In this document: positions 17,489 to 25,968 of the stretch, piece after piece
Layout: every line of letters starts with the position of its first letter
Numbering within the stretch: position 1 is the first letter of the stretch
DNA from: Gemmatimonas phototrophica
GTDB lineage: Bacteria; Gemmatimonadota; Gemmatimonadetes; Gemmatimonadales; Gemmatimonadaceae
DNA: 64,000 nucleotides
Assembly: GCF_000695095.2 (NCBI RefSeq)
Contig: NZ_CP011454.1
Location: 2,976,001 to 3,040,000, forward strand
Reading direction: 5' to 3'
Notes under the pieces: generated by a model
What the model was told of the DNA's origin: nothing
The model's database searches: none
What the model saw: only the letters and a program-made list of their open reading frames with translations
Translations under genes and position numbers: made by a program

Positions 17489-18892
17489 TTAGCCGGCCGC
17501 GATGGACGGCCCTTGCGGTGCCGTACTGGTACGCCACGCCCCACGCGTAAAGTCGGGGAACTTGACGGGCGCACTGCCTTTGCGAATCGACTGCTCGCAG
17601 AGCGCATACGGCACGCTCCACGCGGCGGCGTCGTACACATCGAAGTCCGGCGCCAGCCCTTCGCGCATGCACTGCACCAACCGGTACGCCATGATGAAGT
17701 CCATACCGCCATGCCCGCCGTTCTTGCGAGCCAGGTCGCCCACCGCCGTCCAGAGCGGGTGCTCGTACTTGCCCTTGAACTCGCTGAGCGGGGTCCATCG
17801 TTCACCACCGGGAGCCCCATCGATGTAGAGGCGCGCCGGATAGTCGTTGAAGATGGCTTTGGAGCCCTGCAGGTTGTTGAGCCGCGAGTACGGACGCGGA
17901 TTCACCACGTCATGCTGCAGCAGGATGGTGCGCCCCTTGGCCGTCTTGATGAGTGACGTATTCATGTCACCGGCCTTGTAGCTCTCCTTCCACTTCGCGC
18001 TGTCCTTGGGCTCGTGGGCGTCACGCCACTCGGTAAGCCCCGCCTCCGGCGACGACATCGATACGACAAAGTCGAAACGGTCGCCGCGATGAATGCCCAG
18101 GTACTGCGCCACCGGCCCCAGCCCGTGGGTGGGGTACAGGTTGGTGTCGTGCTGCGTGTGCGGGAACCGGCGCCAGAGCCCTTCGTCGCGATTCTCGAAC
18201 AGAATGGCGCGCAGGTCATGCAAGTACGCCGCCTCGGCGTGCAGCAACGTGCCAAACACCCCTTCGCGCACCATGCGCAACACCGTGAGCTCGCTGTTAC
18301 CGTAGCAGCAGTTTTCCATCATGAGACAGTGGCGTTTCGTCTTCTCCGACGTCTCCACCAGTTCCCATGCCTGCTCGGTGGTGAGCGAGATAGGCACCTC
18401 ACTGCCGCAGTGCTTGCCAGCCTTCATGGCGGCAAGCATCACGGGCGTGTGCCATTGCCACGGGGTGGCGGTGTACACGAAATCCACGTCGTTGCGCTGT
18501 ACCAGCCGCTCAAAGTCACGCTCGCCGCTGGTGTAGACCTCGGGCGCCTTGCGACCCGCCTTGGTACACATGTCCACGGCCCGCTGCGCCTTCTCGGGGG
18601 CAATGTCCGCCACGGCCACGATTTCGACGCCTTCAATTGCCAGCAACTCGCTCAGCACACTGCGCCCGCGCAATCCGGTGCCGACAACGGCGAAGCGCAC
18701 CGTGGCGTGTTTCTCGAAGGGCATGCCGAGCATGGACCCGTTGCCCGCCCACGTGGGGGCCATGAGATCCACCCGCCAGTCGCTGGTGCTGGCCAGGAGG
18801 CGCGCCGGCGTCGCGGTGACGGCCGCCGCGGCGGCCGCCGCGGCACCGGTCAGCAGATCACGACGGGAGAGCGGAGAACGATGGTCGCTCAT
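17489..18892 (-). CDS. Tat-exported GH109 glycosidase (alpha-N-acetylgalactosaminidase family)
   Basis: 467 residues. An N-terminal twin-arginine signal (SRRDLLTG followed by an Ala-rich core) implies export folded with its NAD cofactor. A Rossmann domain of Gfo/Idh/MocA type follows (VVGTGLRGRSVL). GH109 hallmarks are clear: EVPISLTTEQAWELVE, MMENCCYG, NLYPTHGLGPVAQ, MNTSLIKTAKGRTIL, GGHGGMDFIM and a C-terminal VPDFTRG-like KFPDFTRGAW. GH109 enzymes use an NAD-dependent redox mechanism to release terminal alpha-GalNAc, though many members are uncharacterised. The ATG (18892) overlaps the stop of the preceding nucleotidyltransferase as ATGA. Together they suggest processing of GalNAc-containing glycans in the periplasm with activation of the sugar inside. 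Confidence 0.9.
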   Translation of the reverse strand: MSDHRSPLSRRDLLTGAAAAAAAAVTATPARLLASTSDWRVDLMAPTWAGNGSMLGMPFEKHATVRFAVVGTGLRGRSVLSELLAIEGVEIVAVADIAPEKAQRAVDMCTKAGRKAPEVYTSGERDFERLVQRNDVDFVYTATPWQWHTPVMLAAMKAGKHCGSEVPISLTTEQAWELVETSEKTKRHCLMMENCCYGNSELTVLRMVREGVFGTLLHAEAAYLHDLRAILFENRDEGLWRRFPHTQHDTNLYPTHGLGPVAQYLGIHRGDRFDFVVSMSSPEAGLTEWRDAHEPKDSAKWKESYKAGDMNTSLIKTAKGRTILLQHDVVNPRPYSRLNNLQGSKAIFNDYPARLYIDGAPGGERWTPLSEFKGKYEHPLWTAVGDLARKNGGHGGMDFIMAYRLVQCMREGLAPDFDVYDAAAWSVPYALCEQSIRKGSAPVKFPDFTRGAWRTSTAPQGPSIAAG

Positions 18893-19878
18893 CCTTCACC
18901 CTGAATGTAAGAGTCGTCGCCGATGTTGAGGCTGCCGGACACGCCCTGCACTACCACACGGTCGCCGAGAAAGCAGTCATGCAGCGAGGCATTGGTGATG
19001 GTCACGCGCTCACCGGCCACGGTGTCCCGTACCGTGCTGTGGCGCACCACGCTGCCAGCTCCCAGCGACACGTTCGGCCCCACGGTGGCATGCTCAACCA
19101 CACAGCCTTCTTCGATATAGACCGGCTCAACAATCGTGGCCCCTTCACCCAAAGAGGCCGGCTTGCGAGCGCGCCCCTTGTCGAGCATGACGCGATTCGT
19201 TTCCAGCAGTGTTTCAAGCTGACCAGCGTCATACCAGCCGTCCACGTCCACCACTTTGATTTTGGCGCCGTGCTCGATCATGTACTGGAAGGCGTCGGTG
19301 AGGTACCACTCGCCCTTGTTGGGCGCCGTGGTCAACACGTGGGCAATGCCTTCCAGCAACAGCTTCCAGTTGCGGATGTAATACAGGCCGATGTTCGCGC
19401 GCTTGGAGATGGGCTCTTTGGGCTTCTCCACAATGCGCGTCATGTGCCCGTCTTCGTTGGTCACCACCACACCGAAGCGCTGATAATCCTCTACTTCTTT
19501 CGTCCAGATGATGCCGTCGTCCTGGCTGTCCTTCAGGATGCTCAGGTCGGCATCAAAAATGGTATCGACGAAAATGATCAGGACCGGCGCATCGATAAAA
19601 TCCTTCGCGCGCGCGACGGCCCCGGCGGTCCCGTCCTGTACATCCTGTTCAATGAACACACTCGGGATGTCGTAGGCGGTGGGAGCGAAGGCCTCCACCT
19701 TTTCCTTGAGGTGGCCGGTGATGTAGACCACTTGCTCCACATTCCCGAGCTTCTGGACATCGTCCATCACATAGCTCATGACCGGCCGGCCGGCCACTTT
19801 GAGCATGGGCTTGGGCACCACATGCGTATGCGGGCGAAGACGCGTGCCTTTGCCGGCCAGCGGGATGATGACCTTCAT
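18889..19878 (-). CDS. Nucleotidyltransferase with C-terminal beta-helix (glucose-1-phosphate thymidylyl/uridylyltransferase-like)
   Basis: 329 residues. The N-terminus MKVIIPLAGKGTRLRP and HVVPKPMLKV are the standard nucleotide-binding and Lys motifs. FVDTIF holds the metal-binding Asp, YQRFGVVV and IVEKPKEP follow in order. From about residue 245 a hexapeptide-repeat left-handed beta-helix is visible (GEGATIVEPVYIEEGCVVE...). This architecture is shared by RmlA-long, GlmU-like and archaeal sugar nucleotidyltransferases. It probably makes dTDP- or UDP-sugar. It is first gene of a tightly packed operon and overlaps the GH109 gene by 4 bases. A hairpin separates it from the cupin gene upstream. 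Confidence 0.87.
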   Translation of the reverse strand: MKVIIPLAGKGTRLRPHTHVVPKPMLKVAGRPVMSYVMDDVQKLGNVEQVVYITGHLKEKVEAFAPTAYDIPSVFIEQDVQDGTAGAVARAKDFIDAPVLIIFVDTIFDADLSILKDSQDDGIIWTKEVEDYQRFGVVVTNEDGHMTRIVEKPKEPISKRANIGLYYIRNWKLLLEGIAHVLTTAPNKGEWYLTDAFQYMIEHGAKIKVVDVDGWYDAGQLETLLETNRVMLDKGRARKPASLGEGATIVEPVYIEEGCVVEHATVGPNVSLGAGSVVRHSTVRDTVAGERVTITNASLHDCFLGDRVVVQGVSGSLNIGDDSYIQGEG

Positions 19879-19926
19879 TGCAAGTACCGGGTGAGTGAGT
19901 ACTGGGCGCTACGGTGGGATCCTCGC

Positions 19927-19969
19927 AAAATGCAGAACGGCGACACCCTGTGGGAAGGGCGTCGCCGTC
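19927..19969 (-). terminator. Probable terminator or attenuator after the cupin gene
   Basis: On the reverse strand a stem of 13 bp (GACGGCGACGCCC pairing 19969-19957 with 19948-19935, one wobble) has an 8-base loop and is followed by TGCATTTT. It lies between the cupin stop (19998) and the nucleotidyltransferase start (19878). The T-tract is short, so partial read-through is likely. Confidence 0.55.
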
Positions 19970-19997
19970 GAAAAAATCACGAATTGCCGTGCGGAAT

Positions 19998-20375
19998 TCA
20001 GGGGGCGCTGGTCCCTTCGCGGCCGTAGCGGTCCTTGATGCGCACCACATCGTCCAGCTCAGGCGTGCTGGCCTCCAGGACATCGCAGTCGGTGACCGCC
20101 TCCATGTAGTGGATCGTGCCCGGCGTGATGCGGAACGCTTGCCCCGTACTGAGGGCCTGATCACGCAACTCCGTATCGCCCGGAAGCTGCACCCAGTACT
20201 TCATCTCGCCGTTCAGCAGGTACACGGTTTCGTCTTTGCGTTCGTGGTACTGCACCGACAGCGCCTGACCGGCCTTGATGTGCAGAATCTTGCCAACGTA
20301 GCGGTCGGTATGCGCCCAGATGGTTTCGTGTCCCCACGGCTTGGGTACGTGACGGACATCAACACGACCACTCAT
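19998..20375 (-). CDS. Cupin protein, mannose-6-phosphate isomerase type II-like
   Basis: 125 residues forming one cupin barrel. The first motif KPWGHETIWAHTDRYVGKIL and the metal-binding HERKDETVYLLNGE (two His and Glu) followed by PGTIHYMEA match the C-terminal cupin of bifunctional PMI/GMP proteins. Stand-alone copies act as sugar-phosphate isomerases or epimerases, or as sensors. It lies directly upstream of the sugar-nucleotide operon and fits a role in supplying hexose phosphates. The stop-to-start distance of 119 bases and the hairpin between suggest separate but related expression. Confidence 0.78.
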   Translation of the reverse strand: MSGRVDVRHVPKPWGHETIWAHTDRYVGKILHIKAGQALSVQYHERKDETVYLLNGEMKYWVQLPGDTELRDQALSTGQAFRITPGTIHYMEAVTDCDVLEASTPELDDVVRIKDRYGREGTSAP

Positions 20376-20417
20376 CGGCAGTTCCTCATTCGTGAAATGA
20401 CGGGCTTGGGCCCGGGT

Positions 20418-22433
20418 TTATCGTAGCGGCAGGGAAAAGCGAGACTGCCCCGTGGTGAGGCTTTCCACCGAACCAAACGGGTCCAGCCACAGCTGCACAG
20501 GGCGTGCGCGGAGTTCGAATCGGAGCGTCTGACGATCCAACGCCGGATTGCCGCGCACTACCGTCCACCCGGCGGCTGTTTGCACGCCAACCGGTACCGG
20601 ATGACGATACACGCCGTGGCGCTGTAACTGCACCGTGACCACCCAAAGGCTGTCGCGCCCGCGACGGCGGGGCGTCACGGAAAGCGAATCCAGGCGGTAG
20701 TCGATCGTACCGGTAGAATCGATCCACTGCCCGAAGAACCAGCCCAACGAGGCTCCGGTCACAGCCTCCGCGGCCTGCTGCATGGCGAACCGGTCAACAT
20801 GTCGAAAGCGCCAGCGGTCCGTGTATTCCCGCAAGAATCGGCGGAACACGGTGTCCCCCATGACGTCGTGTAGTGCCGAATACATGCCAGCGGCGCGGTC
20901 ATACACCACGGCGTCGTATTCATCCTTGCTGGCAAAGAGGTCGGCGCGCAGGCCGATCGGCGGGGCCGGCTGATTGCTGGTGGGCGCCTCAATCGCGACG
21001 GTAAGCGCCTCCACGGCCGCCATGCGGCGGCGGAACGCGGTGTCGGTAACGGTGACCGGATCGGCCCAGCCATGGGCTGCCCGTTCCAGCGCCAGTGGCA
21101 CGCGGGCCTCCCCTTTCGCCCAATACTCCGAATACGTCGTAAAACCTTCGTCCATCCACGCACTCTGCCACTCGTTGTTGGCCAGCATGCCATAGGTGAA
21201 CTGGTGACCGGCTTCATGCACAACCAGCGATCGGTCTTCTTCCCCATCCATGATGAGCATCGGGAATTCCGTCCCACTACCCTCGATCCGTTCGGCCACC
21301 GTCAGCTGAGGCCAGAGATAGGGCCCAAAGAGCGACTCCAACCACTGGAGCGCATGTCGGAGATCGGCCAGCGTTCGTCCGGGTTGCCACCGCTCATGCA
21401 GCACATGCAACGAGACGGTATCGGCGCCTCGCCGGCCTTGCGACGCTCGCGTAGCCGGCCGCACCCAGGACGCGCCTTCGTAGCGATACTCCGGCGACAC
21501 GCTCCAGCCGAAATGGTGCACCTGCCGGGCGAGAAAGCGCACCGCGCGAAAGCCTGCCGGCAGTTCAAAGGTGATGGGAGGGCGATCGGCCCCGTACGCC
21601 TCGCGCGCGAGGCGCGGGGCGGCGCTCCCGGGGACCTTCACGCGCTCCCATCCGGGATCGCCATCAATCGGGACGCCGGTGGCGGCGATGACCTGATCAA
21701 GTGGGAGCAGAAATGTCACATCGAACGTACCGAACTCCCCGTACAGCTCTCCCTGACGGACCAGGGCATTGGGTTTCCATCCCTCCCGGTCATACACGGC
21801 CACCTTGGGAAACCACTGCGCGAAGTCGTAGTGCCGTCCCCGGCGCCCTTGCCGACGCGGAAGCGTAGACGGTCGGGCTTCCCACTGCAGAGTGAGATCG
21901 AGCGAGTCACCGGGCCGGAGCGGGCGCGGGAGCGCAAGGCGCACCACCGTGCTGTCGGGGGCCAGCGGATACTCGGGGGTCAGTACACTGCGGCCAATGC
22001 GCGGGGCAGCCGTGAACCGCTCGAACCCGCCATCTGGCTCGCCAACGGCCTGATAGCTGTTGACCCCCTGCGCCGAATCGCGTGCGCTCCAGCGCGACCC
22101 CGGCCGGAACGCATTGAGGTGCTGATGGAGCCACAATTCGCGCAGCGTATCGGGGCTGGCATTGACGTAGTGCAGGACACCGCTGCCCTCCACAAGCCCT
22201 TTGTCCTCATTGAGGCGGGCGAAGATCGTGTAGTCTGCGCGTTGCTGCCAGTATTGCCGCGGCGTGTTTGTTGGCGGGGTGCTGCTGGCCTTGACCGGAA
22301 CTCGCGGCGCCGTGGGGCCCTGATTCGGGAGCTTGGGGCCCTGGGCCGCCAACGTCGCCCCGGACAGCGCGACGAAGGCGAGCGCCGCCAACGCCGCCTG
22401 CCAGGCGCGGGGCGTTTCACGCGAGCGTGTCAT
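20418..22433 (-). CDS. Secreted M1 family zinc metallopeptidase
   Basis: 671 residues from ATG at 22433, which gives a signal peptide (AALAALAFVALSGATLAAQG). A frame extension of 23 residues would spoil it. The gluzincin signature HEAGHQ (His406, Glu407, His410) is followed 19 residues later by Glu429 in DEGF, the complete M1 zinc site. N-terminal beta-sheet domain fits the M1 aminopeptidase fold; the usual GAMEN exopeptidase motif is replaced by GTEFPMLIMD, as in many bacterial M1-like proteins. It probably removes N-terminal residues from peptides in the periplasm. It lies 3' of the ATP synthase genes on the same strand, behind a strong hairpin, so I consider it a separate transcription unit or a weakly expressed tail. 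Confidence 0.88.
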   Translation of the reverse strand: MTRSRETPRAWQAALAALAFVALSGATLAAQGPKLPNQGPTAPRVPVKASSTPPTNTPRQYWQQRADYTIFARLNEDKGLVEGSGVLHYVNASPDTLRELWLHQHLNAFRPGSRWSARDSAQGVNSYQAVGEPDGGFERFTAAPRIGRSVLTPEYPLAPDSTVVRLALPRPLRPGDSLDLTLQWEARPSTLPRRQGRRGRHYDFAQWFPKVAVYDREGWKPNALVRQGELYGEFGTFDVTFLLPLDQVIAATGVPIDGDPGWERVKVPGSAAPRLAREAYGADRPPITFELPAGFRAVRFLARQVHHFGWSVSPEYRYEGASWVRPATRASQGRRGADTVSLHVLHERWQPGRTLADLRHALQWLESLFGPYLWPQLTVAERIEGSGTEFPMLIMDGEEDRSLVVHEAGHQFTYGMLANNEWQSAWMDEGFTTYSEYWAKGEARVPLALERAAHGWADPVTVTDTAFRRRMAAVEALTVAIEAPTSNQPAPPIGLRADLFASKDEYDAVVYDRAAGMYSALHDVMGDTVFRRFLREYTDRWRFRHVDRFAMQQAAEAVTGASLGWFFGQWIDSTGTIDYRLDSLSVTPRRRGRDSLWVVTVQLQRHGVYRHPVPVGVQTAAGWTVVRGNPALDRQTLRFELRARPVQLWLDPFGSVESLTTGQSRFSLPLR

Positions 22434-22436
22434 GCA

Positions 22437-22477
22437 CAACGGGGAGTGCGTCACCGGTGGTGAGGCACTCCCCGTTG
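22437..22477 (-). terminator. Perfect 13-bp hairpin between atpH and the M1 peptidase gene
   Basis: CAACGGGGAGTGC (22437-22449) pairs perfectly with GCACTCCCCGTTG (22465-22477) around a 15-base loop. It begins 25 bases after the atpH stop and ends 3 bases before the M1 start codon. No T-tract follows on either strand, so it may protect the upstream mRNA end, act with Rho, or mask translation of the M1 gene rather than end transcription on its own. Confidence 0.5.
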
Positions 22478-22502
22478 CTGGTGTCACGTGAAACAGGCGC
22501 AC

Positions 22503-23060
22503 TCAGGCGCGGCCGGTACCCATGCGACGCCGCAGCTTGGCCAGCTTGCGACGAACCGACCCATCCATGACGGTATCGCCGATACGGACGACGACGCCAC
22601 CAATGATGGAGGGATCGACCGACACGTGCGGCACGACCTTCTTTCCAACCACCTTGGAGAGCCGTTCGCCAATCATGGCCGTCTCTTCCTCGCCGGTGGC
22701 CCGCGCCACGGTGACCGTGGCATGCACAATGCCTTCGGAGGCATCGAGCAGCGTGTCGTATTCGTTGGCGATGGTCGGAATGAGCATCTGGCGACGGTTC
22801 TTTACCAGCTGCTGCAGGAAGCGCAGGAACAGGCGAGGCACCCGATCGCCAAGCGCCTTGCTGAGCACCGCCGACTTGGCGTCGGCGGCGATGCGCGGCG
22901 ACTCGAGGAAGCGGGACAGGGTGTTGTCCGAACGGATGGCGTTGGCCACCTGCCGGAGCAGGCTCCCCCAGCCAGCCGGATCTTCAGCCTTGCGGGCGAG
23001 GGCCAGCAACGCCTCGGCGTAATTACGGGCGACCGATTCGCCCTGCACGCCGGCGGGCAT
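22503..23060 (-). CDS. atpH: ATP synthase subunit delta
   Basis: 185 residues. The N-terminus VARNYAEALLALA and the C-terminal block VDPSIIGGVVVRIGDTVMDGSVRRKLAKLRR are the conserved ends of the delta/OSCP family, which links the F1 head to the peripheral stalk. The ATG at 23060 overlaps the atpF stop by one base (TGATG). This is the last ATP-synthase gene here: alpha, gamma, beta and epsilon, which normally follow delta, are absent and a peptidase gene comes next. Confidence 0.95.
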   Translation of the reverse strand: MPAGVQGESVARNYAEALLALARKAEDPAGWGSLLRQVANAIRSDNTLSRFLESPRIAADAKSAVLSKALGDRVPRLFLRFLQQLVKNRRQMLIPTIANEYDTLLDASEGIVHATVTVARATGEEETAMIGERLSKVVGKKVVPHVSVDPSIIGGVVVRIGDTVMDGSVRRKLAKLRRRMGTGRA

Positions 23061-23656
23061 CAGCGAGCCGCCTTGCCGTCGAGCGATGCGAGGAAGCTCT
23101 CCACGATCTGACGGTTGCCCGTCGAATCGAGGTTCTGCTCAATGACCCGCGAGGCGCCGGCGATGGCCAGATCAACCGCCTCACGACGGAGGTCGGCAAT
23201 GGCGGCCGACTTCTCGCCCTCGATGGTGCGGCGCGCCTGCTCGATCATCTCTTCCTGCTGCTGCTTGGTCTGCGCGAGCAGGTCGGTGCGCATCTTCTCG
23301 GCCGTGGCACGGCTTTCGGCGATGATCTGCTGCGCTTCGTTGCGAGCGGCTTCGAGCTGTGCCCGCTGCTGGGCGAGCGCCTGCTCGGTTTCAGCGCGAT
23401 CGCGCTTGGCGCCCTCAATGGCGTCTTCGAGTGCCTTTTCGCGTGCTTCAACGGCAGCGAAGAGCGGCTTGAAGGCGAACTTGGAGAGCACGAACAGCAG
23501 GAGCAGGAAGATGATCAGCGTCCACGCCATCACGCCGGTCGCCGGCGCGAGCAGGTCGACCGGACCTCCGGCGGCTTCGGAAGCCAGCGCGGGGGTGGCG
23601 GAGATCATCAGGGCTGCAGCAAGCACGCCGGCACGGCGAGCGGAAAGAGCGAACAT
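23060..23656 (-). CDS. atpF: ATP synthase subunit b
   Basis: About 198 residues from ATG at 23656; a GTG 12 bases upstream is an alternative. A signal-peptide-like segment (AGVLAAALMISATPALAS) precedes the true membrane anchor (GVMAWTLIIFLLLLFVLSKFAF), and a long charged coiled coil follows (REKALEDAIEGAKRDRAE...) forming the peripheral stalk. Extra N-terminal hydrophobic segments are seen in b subunits of several phyla. Only one b gene is present, without a b' paralogue. The gene is 66 bases downstream of atpE and overlaps atpH by one base. Confidence 0.92.
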   Translation of the reverse strand: MFALSARRAGVLAAALMISATPALASEAAGGPVDLLAPATGVMAWTLIIFLLLLFVLSKFAFKPLFAAVEAREKALEDAIEGAKRDRAETEQALAQQRAQLEAARNEAQQIIAESRATAEKMRTDLLAQTKQQQEEMIEQARRTIEGEKSAAIADLRREAVDLAIAGASRVIEQNLDSTGNRQIVESFLASLDGKAAR

Positions 23657-23722
23657 GGAAGAGTCCACGAAGAAAAGAGAGTGCGGCGGGGCGCCCGGAT
23701 GGACGCCCCGCGCGCGAACACA

Positions 23723-24001
23723 TCAGAACGTGATCTTGCCCTGGATCGAATAGCCGATCACGACGCCGAACAGCGCGGCGCCTTCAATGAGGGCGGCCAG
23801 GATGAGCGCGGCCGTCTGGATCTTGCCAGCGGCTTCGGGCTGACGCGCCATGCCTTCCACAGCCGAACCACCGATGCGGCCGATACCCATGCCAGCGCCG
23901 ATCACGGCGCCACCGGCGGCAATGCCGGCGCCGATCATCGCCAAACCCTTCGGATCCTGCACCACCGGAGCGGCGGCCTGGAGGAGACCCATGATTTCCA
24001 T
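23723..24001 (-). CDS. atpE: ATP synthase subunit c
   Basis: 92 residues forming the two-helix c subunit of the Fo rotor. The polar loop is GMARQPEAAGKIQ. The ion-carrying Glu in helix 2 is in ALIEGAALFGVV; it is followed by Gly-Ala rather than Ser-Thr and helix 1 lacks the Gln of Na+-binding rings, so I expect proton coupling. The ATG at 24001 has GGAG at 7 bases, one of the clearest ribosome binding sites in the window, in keeping with the high c stoichiometry. A long N-terminal open frame extension has no protein character and was rejected. Confidence 0.96.
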   Translation of the reverse strand: MEIMGLLQAAAPVVQDPKGLAMIGAGIAAGGAVIGAGMGIGRIGGSAVEGMARQPEAAGKIQTAALILAALIEGAALFGVVIGYSIQGKITF

Positions 24002-24174
24002 CGTATAACTCCAAAAAGAAAGTCGTAGTGGTACCGCACTCCCGACGGACACTCTGGTCCGCGTTTCCGCCAGCGAGCCCGAAGGTTCAGCGGAGATCAC
24101 CGGTCGCTCGACCGGCTACTGGTGGATGCAGTGGGAGACCTGCAGCCACCTGCTTCAAAACCTCGAAACTGCTT
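24002..24174 (-). other. atpB-atpE intercistronic region with a small hairpin
   Basis: 173 bases without a gene. CCGGTC (24100-24105) pairs with GACCGG (24110-24115) around a GCTC/GAGC tetraloop. No T-tract is present. It may set differential stability of the atpE message, which needs more copies than atpB. Nothing else was seen apart from the atpE ribosome binding site. Confidence 0.4.
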
Positions 24175-25140
24175 CTAGTGGTGCGCTTCGCGAATCTGCC
24201 CGATGAACACACTGGCGAGCAGCGTGAAGATGAACGCCTGCAGAAACGCGACGAACAGTTCGAGCATGCTGATGGCGGTTGCCATGAGCACCGGCACGGG
24301 CGTGATGAACCAGCTCTTGAACGAGAAGATCAGCCCCATGATGGCGAGCAACACGATGTGTCCGGCCGTCATGTTGGCGAACAAACGAATCGTGAGCGCG
24401 AAGGGCTTGGACAGCTTGCCTACCATTTCGACCGGCGACATGACGATGAACATCAGGACGCGCATGACAAACGGCAGATCCTTGTTCCAGTAGAAGATCG
24501 TATTCAGGTAGCCCAGCCCGTTGGCGCGCACACCCGCCACTTCCACCACGATTGCAGTGATGATGGCAAGCGTCGCGGTCACCGAGATGTTTCCGGTGGC
24601 AGTGGCGCCCCACGGAAGCATGCCGAACAGGTTGCAGACCAGAATGAAGAAGAACAGCGTCAACGCGAAGGGCACGAAGCCTTCGCCGTGATGGCCGACG
24701 TTGGGCAGCACCACCTCGTTGCGCAGGTAGAGCGCCATGGCCTCGATGGCCCCGGCAAAGCCGCTGGAGCGCCCCTTGGCGGCATGCTGCTTCTGCGAGG
24801 CATTGCCGGCAACAATGAGCAGCAGCGCCACCACCACCGCCGCCATCAGCATGAAGACCACATGCTTCGTGGGCGACAGGTCGAGCGTCACCCCTCCGAT
24901 ATGAATCGGGGCGAACTGCGGCAACGGGATTTCCTTGGCCAGATGCGAATTGGGCCAGGGAATTTCGAGATGGCGACTGTCGGTGATGTGCGGCGTGATG
25001 AAATCCACCGGCGCGTCGCTGGCCGTAGTGGCCACATGCTCGGTGGAAGCCGCGTGCTCCTGTGCGCGCACCGTCAGAGGCGCGACAGCCAGCAACAACA
25101 GACAAGCGATTCGGGACAACGAACGGAGCATCGACTGCAT
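24175..25140 (-). CDS. atpB: ATP synthase subunit a
   Basis: 321 residues, longer than E. coli subunit a because of an N-terminal signal-like segment (IACLLLLAVAPLTVRAQ) and a His/Thr-rich periplasmic stretch. The conserved proton-channel helix is KPFALTIRLFANMTAGH with the essential Arg; a second conserved block is LELFVAFLQAFIFTLL. Subunit a forms the stator half-channels of Fo. It lies 11 bases after the atpI-like gene. The start ATG at 25140 fits the operon spacing; an in-frame ATG three codons later also exists. Confidence 0.95.
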   Translation of the reverse strand: MQSMLRSLSRIACLLLLAVAPLTVRAQEHAASTEHVATTASDAPVDFITPHITDSRHLEIPWPNSHLAKEIPLPQFAPIHIGGVTLDLSPTKHVVFMLMAAVVVALLLIVAGNASQKQHAAKGRSSGFAGAIEAMALYLRNEVVLPNVGHHGEGFVPFALTLFFFILVCNLFGMLPWGATATGNISVTATLAIITAIVVEVAGVRANGLGYLNTIFYWNKDLPFVMRVLMFIVMSPVEMVGKLSKPFALTIRLFANMTAGHIVLLAIMGLIFSFKSWFITPVPVLMATAISMLELFVAFLQAFIFTLLASVFIGQIREAHH

Positions 25141-25151
25141 CCGGGAAGTGA

Positions 25152-25550
25152 TCAGTTCAGAAAGAGCGGCTCGACGAGTGTCGAGACGAAGTAGAACACC
25201 ACCAGCGACAACAGCGCTGGCCCCTCAACCAACCCGAGCGCCTTGATACCGAGGAACGCCCAGAACGCCACTGATGCAAAACGCAGCATGATGCCCAATG
25301 CCCAGCCCGCAATCACCTGCTGCCGCGCAACGAGTCGCGCAATGGCAAAGGTGAACGTCTGAACGATGACCGCGAGCCACGCACTGGCCCGCACGGCATC
25401 GGCACCCGCCGCGTCGGTCCAGACAAACCGCTGCATGATGAAGACACTCACCAGCACGATGGTGCCCTGCGCGGCCGTGAAGCCGAGCAACGCGCGAAAC
25501 ATTCCGGATGATGCCGCGACCGGTCCCGATGGCATGGCGCTTCCCGTCAT
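25152..25550 (-). CDS. AtpI-like membrane protein of the ATP synthase operon
   Basis: 132 residues with four predicted membrane helices (for example LLGFTAAQGTIVLVSVFI and ALLSLVVFYFVSTL) and few charged residues. Size, helix count and position between the atpZ-like gene and atpB fit the AtpI/UncI group, which helps assemble the c ring. Sequence similarity is not strong enough to name by eye, so the call rests on context. Its ATG overlaps the stop of the atpZ-like gene (ATGA, 25547-25550). Confidence 0.72.
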   Translation of the reverse strand: MTGSAMPSGPVAASSGMFRALLGFTAAQGTIVLVSVFIMQRFVWTDAAGADAVRASAWLAVIVQTFTFAIARLVARQQVIAGWALGIMLRFASVAFWAFLGIKALGLVEGPALLSLVVFYFVSTLVEPLFLN

Positions 25551-25825
25551 GGTCTCGGTGTCGAGTCGTGGTGATCTGGGTCCGGGCGACGCGGCTTCGT
25601 GAGTTGCCGGTAGCTCAGATAGAATGTCCCGCCCCCACCCACCAGCACGCCGCCCAATAGAAAGAGCGGCGCGGTGTCGAATCGGTGATCCAGCCAGTTA
25701 CCGACCCACACAAACAGCAGGATGGAGCCAAAGAACTGCGTCCCCAATCCGGCCAACGCCCACGGCGACACGTCGTCGCTTTGTGGTTTGGAATCACGCG
25801 TCGGCTTTTTAGGTGTTTCATCCAT
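25547..25825 (-). CDS. AtpZ/AtpI family small membrane protein, first gene of the Fo operon
   Basis: 92 residues: a charged Lys/Asp-rich head, then two membrane helices (LAGLGTQFFGSILLFVWVGNWLDHRF and FLLGGVLVGGGGTFYLSYRQL, given here as landmarks). WxGxxLD followed by a GxxxG-rich second helix is the signature of the AtpZ/AtpQ-type F0F1 accessory family, proposed to be a Mg2+/Ca2+ channel or assembly factor. The ATG at 25825 gives a normal family length. It overlaps the next gene by four bases. The operon promoter should lie in 25826-25960; I see TTGCGA about 40 bases before the start but no convincing -10. Confidence 0.8.
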   Translation of the reverse strand: MDETPKKPTRDSKPQSDDVSPWALAGLGTQFFGSILLFVWVGNWLDHRFDTAPLFLLGGVLVGGGGTFYLSYRQLTKPRRPDPDHHDSTPRP

Positions 25826-25968
25826 TCGGGGGCGGAAGCTAGAGGCTTGTGAAATTTTTCGCAAGCGAACCTTTTGACCGAAACCGAATGGACGCCGAAT
25901 CCAGTCCGAGCCGGGTAAACGCCAATACCCACCGTCACTTAGCATGTCGCGGCACTGTAAACTGACTA

